The translations under genes were made by a program, and so were the position numbers. The notes below the pieces were generated by a model. That model made no database searches. It was not told the DNA's origin and saw nothing but the letters and a program-made list of their open reading frames with translations. A DNA stretch of 64,000 bases, from positions 2,995,501 through 3,059,500 of the forward strand of contig JAWHQI010000148.1 in the NCBI GenBank assembly GCA_033032865.1, given 5' to 3'. Positions 22,920-35,739 of the stretch are shown here, piece by piece (the stretch's first letter is position 1; each line of letters begins with the position of its first letter). The stretch comes from Dactylorhiza incarnata. Taxonomy: Eukaryota > Streptophyta > Magnoliopsida > Asparagales > Orchidaceae.

Positions 22920-24330
22920 TGGATGATCCAGACACATGACTGGAACAAGAAGCCTTTTGACAAAATTTACTCATGTAGAAGATGGTCCTAAAGTCATATT
23001 TGGGGGATCAGACAGAGGGAAAACAAAAGGTTATGGTAAAGTCACCAATGTCATAGTTACCATCTCATGGGTAGCTTATGTGGAAGGATTGCAACACAAT
23101 CTGATAAGCATGAGCCAACTTTGTGATCTTGACTATGTAGTCATTTTCCACAAGGATAAGTGCCTTATTAAGAATACTAAAAACTCGAAAGTTATTCTTA
23201 CTGGCACTAGGAGTGGAAATGTGTATTGTCTTAATTTCCTTTGCTCTAGCTTGCAATCTCCTATATGTTTAATGGAAACTAGTAGGGCATCTCTTTGTAT
23301 CCAATGGCACAAGAGACTAGCCCATATAAATTACAAATCTATCAATAAGCTCCTATTAGAAAACTTTGTTATAGATGGTCCCTAGTTGAATTGTGCACAC
23401 GAAGGCCCTTGCCATTTTTGCCAAATGGGAAAGCAAACAAAGGCCTCCTTAAAGTCAATTGGATTGAAGGATTCCACTAGATGTTTATACATGTTGCACA
23501 TGAACTTGTTTAGCCCAATGACAATTCAAAGTATAAGGGGAAAGTCTTATATATTTGTAATTGTAGATGATTACTCTAGGTTTGCATGGGTGGTCTTTCT
23601 TAAACATAGGTCAGATACCCTAGAAGTCTTCACTACATTTGTCAAACAAATTCAGAATGAACTGAATTGTTCAGTGGTCAAAATCAGAAGTGATCATGGA
23701 ATAGAATTTCAGTCTGGAGTAATGACAAAGTTTTGTGAGAATCTAGATATCTCACAAGAGTTTTCCTCTCTAAGAGCTCCACAACAAAATGGAGTTGTTG
23801 AGAGAAAGAATAGAACACTCATTGAGGCAAGCAGATCCATGTTGAGTGACTCCTCACTACCAAAATATTTCTGGGTTGAGGCAGTCAATACAGCTTGCTA
23901 TGTGCAAAATAGAGCTCTAATCAACAGAACACACAACAAGACTCCCTATGAACTCTTGAGTGGCAGAAAGCTAACCTTGGCCTACTTCAAGATTTTTGGA
24001 AGTAAGTGTTATGTCCTAAACAATGAGAAGCATCACTTAACAAAGTTTAGTGAGAAATTCTTTGAAGGCATCTTTGTTGGATATAGCCATCATAGCAGAG
24101 CCTATAGGATATATTTAATCCATTCCAAAACTATAGAAGATTCTATTAATGTAGTATTTGATGAATCAAGCATGATACTTGAAGAGCCTTCTAAAATGTC
24201 TATCATAGGCTCTAGCTTCAAACTCAAAGAGTTGAAGACATCAATCTTAGAAGAGGAAAATAACCCCCTCCTCACATTCAGTGTGAATAGATGTATGGGA
24301 GTAGTAAATCAAGATGATGATTCTACATAA
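22920..24330 (+). pseudogene. CopC protease remnant and integrase
   Basis: A protease remnant near 22925-22950 keeps RHMTGT-like sequence, but the DSG motif is broken. The integrase zinc region IQWHKRLAHINYKSINKLL at about 23300 and CHFCQMGKQTKASL follow. The catalytic core shows MNLFSPMTIQSIRGKSYIFV, VKIRSDHGIEFQSG at 23680 and [14 protein letters not shown] at 23775. KYFWVEAVNTACYVQNRAL and GIFVGYSHHSRAYRIYL complete a copia integrase. A stop at about 23383 and another at 24330 interrupt it. Plant copia, probably Sirevirus-like. Confidence 0.85.
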
Positions 24331-26056
24331 GAAGACACTCAACCAGCTATAATACAAGAGGAAGCACCATCGGTTGAAGAAATCCCAATAGAAAATAGAA
24401 GGCTGGCAACTGCCATCAAGTTTCAAAGAAACCATCCACCTAATCAAATCATTTGCAACATTAATCAAGGACTACAAACCAGAACCAACTCAATGAATGA
24501 AGCATTATTCCTAAGATTCCTCTCTCAAGACGAACCAAAGAAATTTTAGGATGTAAACAAAGATCCATTCTGGATTTTGGCCATGCAAGAGGAATTAAAT
24601 AAATTCAAGAGATGCAAGGCCTAAAAACTAGTTCCAAAACCACAAGGTAATAACATAATTGGAACCAAGTGGGTGATCAGAAACAAACAGGATGAGCAAG
24701 GGGTCATTATCAAGAATATGGCCAGATTGGCTACTAAAGGATATAGACAGGAGGAAAGAATTGATTACGATCAAACCTTTGCACATGTAGCAAGGCTAGA
24801 AGCAAGCGGACTTTTTCTTGATTTTGCAACACTCAAAGGATTTAAAGTTTACCAGATGGATGTAAAATCGGCCTTTCTCAATGGTGATTTGAAGGAAGAG
24901 GTTTATGTAGAACAACCTCCAGGTTTTATCAACTTAACTCATCCTGATCATGTTTATTTTCTTAAGAAAGTACTTTATGGTCTACAGAAAGAACCTAGAG
25001 CTTGGTATGAGACGTTATCTATATTTCTCCTTGAAAACAAATTCTCAAGAGGAAAGAAAGATACAACACTATTTCTTATGAAAATGAAAGGCAAGATACT
25101 GCTGGTTCAAATCTATGTTGATGATATCATCTTTGGATCTATAGATGATAACCTTTGTAAAAGGTTTGCTAACCTTATGCAAGGGAAGTTTGAAATGAGT
25201 AGCATGGGAGAGCTAATGTACTTTTTGGGTCTCCAGGTTAAACAATCTGGGAAGGAATCTTCATTTCTCAGACAATGTTTACAAAAGAGCTCATTAAGAA
25301 ATTTGGCATGGAGAGTGCAACCTCAATGAGGACTCAAATGAGAACAAATGTGTCTCTGGACAAGGATGAGAAAGGGAAACCTTTTATGAGACCATGTACA
25401 GATGCATCATTGGCTCCCTACTCTATCTCACTGCAAGTAAACCAGACTTTATGTTCTCTACATGTGTTTGTGCCAGATATCAAGTGAACCCCAAGGAATC
25501 TCATTATACCTCTGCTAAAAGGATTCTGAGATATCTAAAGGGCACACCCAATCTTGGACTATGGTACCCTAGAAGCAGTGATTTTGAACTAATAGGATTT
25601 TCAGATGCAGATTTTGCAGGTTGCAAAGAAGACAGAAAATTCACTTCTGGGACATGTCAATTTCTGGGCAAAATATTATTCTCATGGAGTAGCAAAAAGC
25701 AAACTAGTGTTGCTATCTCTACTACAAAATCAGAATATATCTCTGTTGGAAGCTGCTGTGATCAACTTCTATGGATATAACATCAATTGAAAGACTATGA
25801 TGTTCATCACAAGAAGACACCACTATATTGTGATTCCGCAAGTGCTATATCTATAGCAAAGAATCCAGTCTCTCACTGTAGAATAAAACAAATTGAAATC
25901 AGGTACCATTTCATCAGGGAGCATGTTGAAAAAGAAGACATTTGTCTATAATTTGTCCCAACAGATAGATAAGTGGCAGCCATCTTCACAAAGCCCCTTG
26001 ATGAAATGAAATTTATTAAATTTAAAATTGAACTTGGCATGTTGAATATAGATTAA
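24331..26056 (+). pseudogene. CopC reverse transcriptase and RNase H
   Basis: RT starts around 24560 (FWILAMQEELNKFKR) and includes [20 protein letters not shown] at 24862, LYGLQKEPRAWYETL and the intact catalytic [10 protein letters not shown] at 25111-25138. Frame breaks lie near 25290-25330 and 25440. RNase H runs from about 25585 (GFSDADFAGCKEDRKF) through SISTTKSEY-like motifs, YCDSASAISIAKNP at 25830, YHFIREHVEKED and IFTKPLDEMKF near 26000. It ends LGMLNID at about 26056. The stops make it non-functional. Confidence 0.85.
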
Positions 26057-29000
26057 TATCTAATATCATGTGAAGGTCAAAATATTGGCACTCACATATG
26101 ATACAACATTTTACTCAAGAGTGCAGGCCAAAAATCTGTATTTAAAGAAACAGTCGACGTGAAATAGGACTAATCGACTGGACTAGATGCCTATTGAAAT
26201 CAGATATATCTTTATTATATAAGACAATATACTATTCTCCCCGCTCTTACCAAGCTTCTATTTTCCACCATTGGATCCTCGAAATATTTTATCGGAGTGA
26301 TTTTTACTAAGCAAAATAACTTCTACGATTTAATCTAAACTATTTCAGCGCTTCCTTAAATAATCCCAGAAACCACTATTCCACGATTTAACTTCCACGA
26401 TTTACTCTCATCGATCCTTCAGTTCTCACGATCCGTCGCTTTGCTCCTTCCTTTGCTCCTCTCCACCTCCCCTCCACTGAATCTGACAGTCTGCCCGCAT
26501 CAATTGCCTCTATACACCACTCGATTCATCGTTGCTTCTCCTCTCACTCTTGTCCTGTGCCTCCCCTGCATCCGACGGTAAAATAATTTCAATCGTCTCT
26601 AAGAACCACTCCAGTTGGTGCCGTTGTCTCTCCTACTCCAACAAATCGACTTCATGCATGCTTTCCCTCTTCTATTTTAATCTTCTCTTCATATTCTTCA
26701 AACTAGCCAGCCCCCATCAACTCCAGTTTTCTTTGTTTTTTTCTCCAGACCCTTGCATCTGCGTAGGGAAGCTTCCTCCAAAGCCAGGTATTTCCACTTG
26801 ATCCATCAGGGCTTTCTTCATGTTCCAGTTGCTTCTCACATTTGGACTTCATCCAATGTGCCTGCACTATACAACACTATTTAGGATTTAATTGTTGCAA
26901 TCTTGCTTTGTCCATTTTCCAACCCCTTATTTGGGTTTTCATTTCTATCTTGCCTTTTTTTATGTGGTCGACAGAAATTTGATCAAGGTTTAGATTTGGG
27001 GGTTGAGGGCCTGCTCTTCTTTTTTTGTGCCTGCTCCTCTTTTTTTATCACGGATTTGATTAATTTCTGAAAATTATCATTTATTCCTCTAACACCTTAA
27101 TAAATAAATAGATCCACTAAGTTATCATTTACCTTAATGTTCAATTACCTAAAAATGTGTCCAAAATGGATTATGCCCTAAAATGAACATGGAGATGCGA
27201 TGTTAAAAATGAGAAAATTGCTCTAGCTCATGCTTGCCTTCATTAACTTTTCATACACGTCTTTGCACAAAATTTAAAAAAACTCTAAGAGGTTCTTCTC
27301 CAATATATTTGGCATCTCTTATTTGGTTAATCCTTTGCCGATAATTGTTTGAATTTTAGGGATCTTTCTTTAGTTGCTTGCTTTTTGACATGGTTCTTTC
27401 TTTCTTGCAGTTCGTAGCGGTGAACATTGGAATAAAAATCAGTACCAAGGTATTGCTTGAAATCAAACATAGGCAATTCATTACTGTCATTATCTGATAG
27501 CGTCAGATGGAAAATTGCTACAGGAACAACTATGTTTTAGCAAATTATTATGTTTGGTGGTTGTTTGTTATATGGTTGTATCTAATCTCTTTGGTCTCTC
27601 TCATTTTTATTACTAATCTTGATCATTACATTTTACCAATACTTTGCTTTCCTTAGATTTAGATCGGTGGTAAAAAAATCTACAAAGTTCGTGTGTAGAT
27701 TGTGCACAAAAGCAAATATTAAAATCATACCAATTCCAAGATCATCATGGGCCAATTTAGCATATATAAATACTATATTAAAAGGGAAAAGAAGCCTTTG
27801 GTTAAACATTCAATATTCCTATTTTACCCTTCCTCCAAACATAATTGAATTCAATTTTTTAACTTTCACTATATTCAAATATTTGGATTGTAGAAGTGGT
27901 TGGCTTAGTTTAGGCATAATTTATGAGTTTCTGTAGTAATTGTCATGTATGTTACAATCGGATGATTATCATATTTTTTTTCTTTTTATGCATTATTCTC
28001 CCATGAATTAAACAGTAATTACCGACTTCTACTAACTAAAAATCAACATGCTAAAATACAATTGATATTTGTATTATATCAGGATGTGATTAGGAAATAA
28101 CCATCTGATCGATCTTCATTGTTGGCAAGCTATTTCCAACATAATATAGGATTGCTCTTTAATTAAAAATCCCCATCTTCATGAATTTCTTAATAGTTCT
28201 ATTACCAATGTTCTCAATTACTTGCAATTTGGGATTCTCTATTTTGCAATTAAAACAATATTAGTTGCAGACTTTTCCACATACGACGCATGAAGAATTG
28301 TCTATTTAAAAAATATACACATGTTCATATTAATTCTCATGAATTAGGACATTACAAAGGGCCTTCAAAGTATGGGGCTAGATCTTCTCACCTTCACATG
28401 CATTTCAAGTTTGTTTATTTTAGATTTCAATAATGCATAATTGAGGCTCATATTGCCTTTAGTTTAGGAATGATTTTATTGGATATATTTTGTAGTTTAT
28501 TACGAATTTTGGCTCTCAGTAATTGACTTGCAGTGATACATCTCTTAGATTTTATTTCAATTATTAGACATCTGTTTCAATTTTGGGCTGATTATGTTGA
28601 TGCATAATTTATATTTCCTTTGTTAGTTGTGTAGTATGCTTTTATTTATAGATATTTTCTTGGTTTTGGATAGGTTCAACATCCGCAACAAGCTACGTGC
28701 AAATTGCAGCTTGCTGCAACCAGTAGTAGTTGCAGAAACACAATTATAATTATCATTGATTCTGTGGTGTTAATAAGCTTCATCGAAGTATTAGATAAAG
28801 CGAAAAGTCTTGGAGAAAGGAAAGCTTTCTAATTTAGTAAAAAAAATCTTATAACATAGTACATATATAAAGCTTTTGGAATCAGAATGTCAAATGCTGT
28901 TTTCTCATATTCAATTTGGAAATTAAGTTGTTTATATGAAAAGTTAGGTTTAAACTTCCATTTTCTTTGGGTTTTGTCCAACTATTCTTACCATGGCTTT

Positions 29001-29557
29001 TCTCCTTCAAAAAGAATATTCATTCAAGGTTTAGGAGCAATTGTTGGTCATAGGCAACGCAATGTAGATTTCTGCACATCTGCACATTGCAGTGCACATT
29101 TAAGAGAGGGAGAGATGTTATGTTTGGGATAAACTTTTATTTACTTTTGGCATTTTATTTTCCCATATTCGTACAACTCATACATGTCATGATTTCAGCT
29201 CTGTAGGTGTTCACTGTAGGCAGAGACAATTTTGGAACTGCAGATGCAGTTTTTGAAAAGCAAATACAATTTTTGAACGGACAATATGCTGTTCAAAACG
29301 TTGACACAAAAAACCCTATTTTCCTTAACAAATTTATCAGTAGGTTCCAGAATATTGTCTGAATTAAATTTTTGTATAGTTCTAAGCCATTTCATATATG
29401 GTTATATGGTTGATTCATATATGGTTGATGTCAGCATTGTATAACTGTAATTTATGTATCATTAATAATAAAATCATAGTCTATATTCATAGTTTGATTG
29501 CCTTATAATCCAGTTGGTTTCACACACAATCGTTAGCAATTTTATATTGAAGTCCGT
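26057..29557. other. Unassigned AT-rich noncoding stretch
   Basis: No ORF over 105 codons and no recognised domain. 26150-26222 carries a short dyad (CAGTCGA...TCGACTG) followed by TATATAAG at 26215. 26230-26480 is pyrimidine-rich, which would fit the U3/R part of a CopC 3' LTR. 27400-27412 reads TTCTTTCTTGCAG, a good plant 3' splice signal without a partner exon that I can defend. The remainder (27100-29557) shows nothing beyond AT-rich sequence. Confidence 0.5.
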
Positions 29558-29828
29558 TGTTGGGTATTATGCCTTCAATGTCTCTAGATTTGAAGAAGGA
29601 ACACAAGTATAGATAAGTTAAGTTGTTTTTGATGTTGTGTTTAAGTTCATGTTATGACAGATACATCAAAGCTATATCACCAGTGTATAGACAATAAAAG
29701 TAATGAAAATTAACTAAGTAAAATATCGTCTTAAGACTCAGCAGAAGAATCATGGAGAAAAGTATCATATCATCGAAATAGTTTTGACGAAATCGTCTTG
29801 ATGAAAATACACCGTCTTAAAGGTTGAA

Positions 29829-30030
29829 GAAAGCTTATCGTGGAGAAATATAAGTTCAGATATCGACGACATCGTCTTGAACAAAGCTTGTCTTGGAGAA
29901 AGCTAAGTTCAGATATCGACGACATTGTCTTGAAGAAAGCTTGTCGTGGATAAAGCTAAGTTCAGATATCGACGACATCGTATTGAAGAAAGATTATCAT
30001 AGATAAAGCTAAGATGTCTCTACGATATCA
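29829..30030 (+). repeat. 53-bp tandem repeats in CopD LTR
   Basis: About 3.5 units share AAGTTCAGATATCGACGACA, beginning at about 29853, 29906 and 29959. The fourth unit is partial and diverged. Confidence 0.85.
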
Positions 30031-30067
30031 TCTTGAAGAAAAAGTTCAACCTTGAAGGCTAAAAGAT

Positions 30068-30072
30068 ATAAC
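30068..30072. other. Target-site duplication of CopA(-), left copy
   Basis: ATAAC lies directly before the LTR TG at 30073 and is repeated exactly at 47800-47804, directly after the right LTR. Confidence 0.92.
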
Positions 30073-31242
30073 TGTTAAAATTTTGACTTGAATCATTTAG
30101 GAGTAAGCAGGAGTTGCATCAACTGAGTTAAAGCCAAACAACCACAATGCCAAACATCAACACAAGAAACTTTATTGAAACACAAACTTCATTTACAGTG
30201 CGAGGTATACATGGCGAGACATGGTTCATCAGAATCACGGAGACGAGAAGAACAAAACACACCAAAAACAAATCTGGCGGCTAGACAAGCTGAGACCGCA
30301 CAGACCGCTCGACTCAAGAAGTCGCTCGGCTTGTCCTGAGACTGCGCGAACAAAAAACAGACAATCCACCTGCACTGCATGACCGCCACCTCAGACAGCA
30401 CGAACTGGAGCTTTATTGGAACAAAGAACTGAAGCTGTCGCCAGACCGCAACTCAGACCGCCTAACCGCTGAAGGCCGCCTAATCATTGAGCTCGCTGCG
30501 AACAGCACAAGAACGAACATAAACTAGTTCACAGACAGACCGCTGCCGAACTGTTTATTCAAGCCGCTGGGAATTACCAAGGAAGGAGACCGCAACCTGC
30601 TGACCGCAAACCTGCGAACACAACAAACAGTCAACTCGCTTCCGAGACCGCCCGACCTCAAAGTGAGACCGCACAAATTAACCCAGGATCAGTTCTTACA
30701 GTTCTCGTTAGGAATGATGAGACATGCACCCCTATTTATAGGCGGGTGGACGGATGTCGTCACCGCACAGGAGAGATACAATCACCACCCGTCAGATCGC
30801 CAGCGGTCACATAAGGTAGACCGCGCGATCAGACCACTTGGACGATCAACCGACCAAGATGCAGATCAGCAGACAAGATCGCGCACAGGTCGCGCGAACA
30901 TGAGACCACGCACAAGTCACGCGGTCACAAAGGTACTCCTTCCTTAGAACACCAGGAGCAAACCAGGAACCAACTGGTCAACTTAGAACAAGTCGCCAGA
31001 TCGCCAGGCACAAACCGCCCGGACAAGCGGTCACACATAGGAACAGATCGCCCGGTCTCCTAACAAGGAAGACAGGCCAACCAGCACACCAGCTCGGGAA
31101 CAGACCGCAACAACAAAGAACAAATCGGAAGAACCAGCAGTCCGCCAGAACAGATTCGCAGAATACAAGCACAGGCCGCGCGGTCTCAGCGGTCTCCCAA
31201 AATCAGACCGCCCAGTCTCCACTTCACTTCAAAATTTCAACA
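30073..31242 (-). repeat. CopA(-) 3' LTR (left)
   Basis: TGTTAAAATTTTGACTTG to CTTCAAAATTTCAACA, matching 46630-47799 over its whole length. It is dense in AGACCGC/GCGGTCT motifs. The minus-strand TATA box equivalent is CTATTTATA at 30732-30740. In a minus-strand element this LTR supplies the 3' end and polyadenylation. Confidence 0.93.
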
Positions 31243-31254
31243 CTCCCCCTTGAA
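31243..31254 (-). promoter_or_regulatory. CopA(-) polypurine tract
   Basis: The plus strand reads CTCCCCCTTGAA, i.e. TTCAAGGGGGAG on the element strand, abutting the 3' LTR. Confidence 0.85.
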
Positions 31255-32910
31255 GTGGGAAGTGGAGACAAGCCCGAGTAAACTCCGCAACCGTGTAAAC
31301 GGTCCCTTTACCAGCGGCTTTGTGAAGATGTCTACAACATTATCCGCACTCCGAACGTGCTCGACCATAAGAGATCCTCCCAACACCTTTTCACGAATGA
31401 AATGTTGCTCAATCTCAATATGCTTGGTCCTCGCGTGACAGACTGGATTATTAACCAGCTTGAGAGCACTCTCATTGTCCCCGCATTGCATAGTGGGACC
31501 TCGAACCTCCTCATGAACGTCCTTTACCAACCTCCTGAGCCAAACGGCTTCCTGAGCTGCCAAGGCTGAAGCCTTGTACTTCGCTTTTGTGGTAGATACG
31601 GACACCGAGTCCTGCTTTTTGCTGCACCAAGAGATAGCTGTGGGGCCCGTCATAAAGACATAACCAGACGTTGATCTCCGATCATCAACGTCTCCCCCGT
31701 AGTCAGCATCCATGTATCCATGCAACTCCAAGCTTGACCCTCTCCTAAATAGGAGACCCAAATCAGAGGTCGACTTCACATATTTCAAATTCCCTTTTGC
31801 TGCCAGAAGATGAGGCTTCTGTGGCTCCGCCATGTATCGACTCACTTTGCCAACTGCATAATCAATATCAGGCCTCGTGATGGTCAAGTAAATCAAGCTC
31901 CCAACCAGAGCTCAAAATACCAACGGATCAGATAGAACTCTTCCCTCATCCTTCCGAAGTTTATGATGCTGTTCCAGTGGTATAGAGATGCTCTTCCCTT
32001 CTTCCATGCCAAATCGTTGAACGATCCGCTCTGCATATCCTTCCTGAGAAACGAGCACTCCTCTCTCCCGCCTCTGGACCTCGAGTCCAAGGAAATGGTA
32101 AAGCTCCCCCAGATCCATCATCTCAAACCTTATAGCAAGCTCAGCTCTTAGTCTTGCTACCGCCTCCTTCAAGTTCCCGGTGACAATCATGTCATCCACA
32201 TACAGCAGCACAATAAACCGAAGCGCCCACTCCTTCTTGACGAACAAGCTGGAATCAGAGTCTGAAGCAAAGAACCCGCAGAATAAGAGGTACTCCGTGA
32301 TCTTTCCATACCACGCCCGAGGCGCTTGCTTCAATCCATATAAGGCCTTCTTCAGTTTGCAAACGTAGTCCGGACGATCCTCCGAGATGAAACCCGGCGG
32401 CTGGATCATGAAGATATCCTTGTCAATCTCTCCGTATAAGAAAGGATTCTTAACATCAAGCTGCCAAATCCCCCATCCCCAAGATGCCGCCAAAGCAATA
32501 ACAAATCAGACCGAAGTCATCTTTGCCACTGGACTAAACGTCTCATCATAATCTTCACCATACTGCTGTGAGAACCCGCGAGCTAGAAGGCGAGCCTTGT
32601 ATCACTCGATCGTGCCGTCGGCTTTCTTCTTGAGCTTGTAAACCCATTTGCATGTTACAGGGGTAATTCCCATAGGCCTGGGCACTAGAGACCAAGTCTC
32701 ATTCTTCTTGAGAGCATCCATCTCTTCTTGCATAGCAATCTCTCACTCCTTCACACCTTTGGCTTTCTCAAAGCTCGACGGCTCCCTCTCATCCAAGGGA
32801 CCAATGAAGAAACATGAGACGAAGCTCACCATGTTTCCTCCTGTATATCGATCTGGTGGCTTCATAGTGCTCTTCGACCTCCTAAGAGGTTGCACCTGAC
32901 TAACCACCTC
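31246..32910 (-). pseudogene. CopA(-) reverse transcriptase and RNase H
   Basis: Read from 32910 downward: RT N-terminal part (EMDALKKNETWSLVPR; stops near 32600 and 32505), WQLDVKNPFLYGEIDKDIFM at 32460, [18 protein letters not shown] at about 32330 and catalytic LLYVDDMIVTG at 32185-32215. A shift lies near 31905. RNase H includes GYMDADYGGDVDDRRSTSGY at about 31725, WCSKKQDSVSVSTTKAKYKA (Glu of TEAEY replaced by Lys), QCGDNESALKLVNN, RTKHIEIEQHF and VDIFTKPL near 31310. The frame joins the integrase half at 44132 once S and one CTCAG copy are removed. Several stops make it inactive. Confidence 0.9.
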
Positions 32911-32915
32911 CTCAG
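32911..32915. other. Target-site duplication of S, left copy
   Basis: CTCAG, repeated exactly at 44127-44131 on the other side of S. The CopA coding frame is continuous across it. Confidence 0.95.
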
Positions 32916-34255
32916 TGTTGGATCGTATGACGCCCTTAGAGGGGGGGGGGGTGAATAAGGGTGTGTTTGAAATATAATTTTTCCTTAAGAATTTTTAAAC
33001 AAGTTTTACTTTTCTAAAAATTACTTCTAAACAATTTCCAATGAATGTGTTTTTTTTTATAATTCAAAAACAAATTTCTAAGATAAAGATTATGCCACCA
33101 AATATGTAATTAAAGAAAAAGACATAATTATATTAATCATGAAATTTGCATACAATAAAAAATGATCTTAACAATGCTTAAGATCAAGGCACAATTATGT
33201 TAATAAAAAAAATCTACAATTTTGGTTTACCAATCCTTCTCCCAAGGATCGGAAGGCTATCACTTGTCTCTCCCAAGACCAAGCCCAAGCCTATCCTCTA
33301 GATCTTCCCAAGATCTAGACGTAGCACACAAGGCCACGATTTCCCACCAAGCCACGCAAGGACTTGGACGCTCCGCACAAGGAAGCGATTTTCCCCTAAG
33401 CCGCGCAAGGACTTAGACGCCGCACGCAAGACGATGATTTCTCCAACGATTACAAAATGAAAAGTGAATGAATGAAAATACAATATGAAAAACCCCCTTT
33501 AGAATTTCTGGACCAAAACAGCGAAGATCCCTTGAGACAGTCTCCTTGGAATGCGTGTACAATCTTCGGCTTCGCTCTCTCTTTTCTCCTTCAAGGATGG
33601 GGATTTTCGTTCTCTGGAGCTCTCTGGATGATAACACTCAGGAAGGAGGCTTGGGAATCTTAAGAACTGAATTCCACGAAGTTTCGAGCCCTTTTAATAA
33701 AAAGGAGTTGTCGCCGTCCGATAGCCGCTGTCGCCGAAATCCGATATCTCCAGAGGCTGCCACGTGTCCCACTAAAACGAAGTTTTTGCGTCGTGTTGAG
33801 GTCGTGGTTGAGATGTGGGCTGTCAGATATCCAATAGTACTGTCAGATATCCGATAGCCAAGGTAACCGCTGCACGTTCTGGCGTTATAGGAAGATCGTG
33901 GGCTGTCGCCATCCGATAGCGATATCGGAAATCCGATAGATCCTAACCGCTGTGTGGTAACTGCTGCACGTCCTGGCGTTATCGGAAGAACGTGGGCTAT
34001 CGCCATCCGATAGCGATATCGGAAATCTGATAGATCCTAACCGCTGCGCAGAGATCAAATATACGCGCTGTCGGAAATCCGATAGCACTGTCGGAAATCC
34101 GATAGCTCAAATTTCTGGAAAATGTCATTTTGCTTCAATTGAAATCATGTTATTTTTGCACCTGTTATCTGCACACCATTAATCAAAAATAGGATCAAAT
34201 ACATTCGAGATTTGTTATTCTCAAACCAGACGAGTGTGGAATGCATGCTCCAACA
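32916..34255 (-). repeat. S 3' LTR (left)
   Basis: TGTTGGATCGTATGACG to GCATGCTCCAACA. It carries an 11-base G run at 32941-32951. A dyad-rich U3 portion at 33700-34115 has GCTATCGGATTTCCGATA-type and CGCCATCCGATAGCGATATC motifs in both orientations. ORFs here are LTR shadows. Confidence 0.95.
33700..34115. repeat. Dyad motif cluster in S U3 (left LTR)
   Basis: Repeated (C/G)TATCGGAT(A/T)TCCGATAG and GTCGCCATCCGATAG units run through this segment and recur at 43575-43980 in the other LTR. The same words occur outside the LTR at 35591-35630, 36205-36243 and 37449-37490, around the antisense gene. Confidence 0.85.
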
Positions 34256-34525
34256 ATCTCCCCCTTTTGATAATAACAAATCCTTATAAAAAGAAATCGA
34301 ATAAATCCTATTGAGATGGTGAAAAATACTTATGTGTGTACAAGTACTTATGTGAAAGATGCAATGACGATTTCCCTTAATATGATCTCCCCCTTAATAT
34401 AGTTCCTTCAAAAATATTCTCCCCCTGCACATAAACTCCCCCTACATATATGCTTACTTAATTAATTTAGTATTTTAAGTGATTTAGTTGATTTAATTGA
34501 TCTTTTTTTATCTTCTCCCCCTTTG
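34256..34525 (-). promoter_or_regulatory. S polypurine tract plus internal polypurine-like tracts
   Basis: TCAAAAGGGGGAGAT (minus strand) abuts the 3' LTR at 34256-34270. Further CTCCCCCTT/CTCCCCCT tracts (GGGGGAG on the element strand) lie at about 34387, 34419, 34436 and 34514. Multiple polypurine copies next to the 3' LTR are a known Sirevirus habit. Confidence 0.75.
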
Positions 34526-35590
34526 ATATTAGCAAAAGATGAATAGAGAGATGAGAGACTAGGAAAGAGTATTACAGAGATATGGTAGGCATGGAGAAAG
34601 AATATATGACAAGTTGGAGTACACTAGCAGAAGCTTTGTAAGTGATATGATAATGAGATAGGTAATCTTGGAGAGGAATCTAAGCATTCTAGTAATGTGT
34701 TATAATGTATAGAATCAAATAAACTTTACCATGATGAGATTCAATTTTAATGATCATAGAGAGACACAGTGCAATATAGAAAATTGAATCGTTTCGGTCC
34801 AATTCTCATAAGAAGAAATTTTATAAATAACAATGAAGTGCAGTAGTGATACTTTGAGAAAGAATACATATGAATATATTTAAAATATACATGATCATGG
34901 AATTGTTAAACATAACATAAATATACATAAAGCCCATACTTCTGAACCAGAAACTTTGCCAATATACAGAAAAGAACCATTTTGTTTTTGCAAGACACTT
35001 TACAATTCTTTCCAAGGTGCTTAACCTCACAATGCTCATTAAGACTTATCAGGAGGCTAAGTAGTGCTTGGTGGATGATCCTTGTCAATTTTTATTTCTT
35101 TCTTTCAACATTTTGGGCAAAAAGAATGTTTTGCATTTGTATTTTCCTCCCATTTTTTTGAGGATTCATAGATTTTAAGGATCTCCGAATTCACTTGCAT
35201 GCCAGAAATGGTAAAAGTTGAATAAGTGCAAAGTATCAAAGGTGAAGGTGACATTTATGAAATGTATTTTGTTATGTTCGATCAATCATGATGTATGTAT
35301 AGAATAAATTGTATTAATATGTATTACCAAAGTAAGTGTTTGTGATTGCTCATTGTCATAGATAAAAGATTTCTTATACTTAGAGGCATGCGAAAACAAT
35401 TCTTAATAACGATATGAAAGTGTCATCACAATGATATGGTAAGATTGAACATCATAAGCATATGTTAAGCTATTGTTATGAATAATAACACATGAAGAAT
35501 ACTTAATGCAAGATACCAAAATTCTCATATTAGCATGTATAGAAACAGGGAATGAACAAACTAGGAAAAAAAATAGTCAATTTTTGGGAG
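34526..35590. other. S noncoding spacer
   Basis: AT-rich sequence between the polypurine array and the antisense promoter. No ORF over 75 codons and no repeat that I can see. Confidence 0.7.
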
Positions 35591-35647
35591 CTGTCGGATT
35601 TCCGATATCAAGCTATCGCCATCTGACAGCTCAGAAAGTATAAAAAG
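35591..35647 (+). promoter_or_regulatory. Promoter of the S antisense gene: dyad motifs plus TATA box
   Basis: CTGTCGGATTTCCGATATC (35591-35609) and GCTATCGCCATCTGACAGC (35612-35630) lie directly before TATAAAAAG at 35639-35647. The spacing and order look like a compact plant promoter facing the plus strand, opposite to the element. A start site near 35670 is inferred from the TATA box. Confidence 0.65.
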
Positions 35648-35739
35648 ATGTGTTTCGTCTTTTGACCGACACTTCTCTTCAGGTTTAGGAGAAATTACGA
35701 GATCTAGAGCTTTAGGTGCCAGAAAACTTCAGATATAAG

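Larger units (their letters stand above)
29558..30072 (+). repeat. CopD 5' LTR, left part (interrupted)
   Basis: It begins TGTTGGGTAT, a usual copia LTR start, and continues after the CopA(-) insertion at 47805-49065, where it ends TTTCA just before a primer site. The rejoined LTR would be about 1.78 kb. The segment contains the 53-bp repeats and many GACGA(C/T)ATCGTCTTGA motifs, which also occur in the right part (47830-48080), supporting the join. The left edge is inferred from the terminal motif only. Confidence 0.65.
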
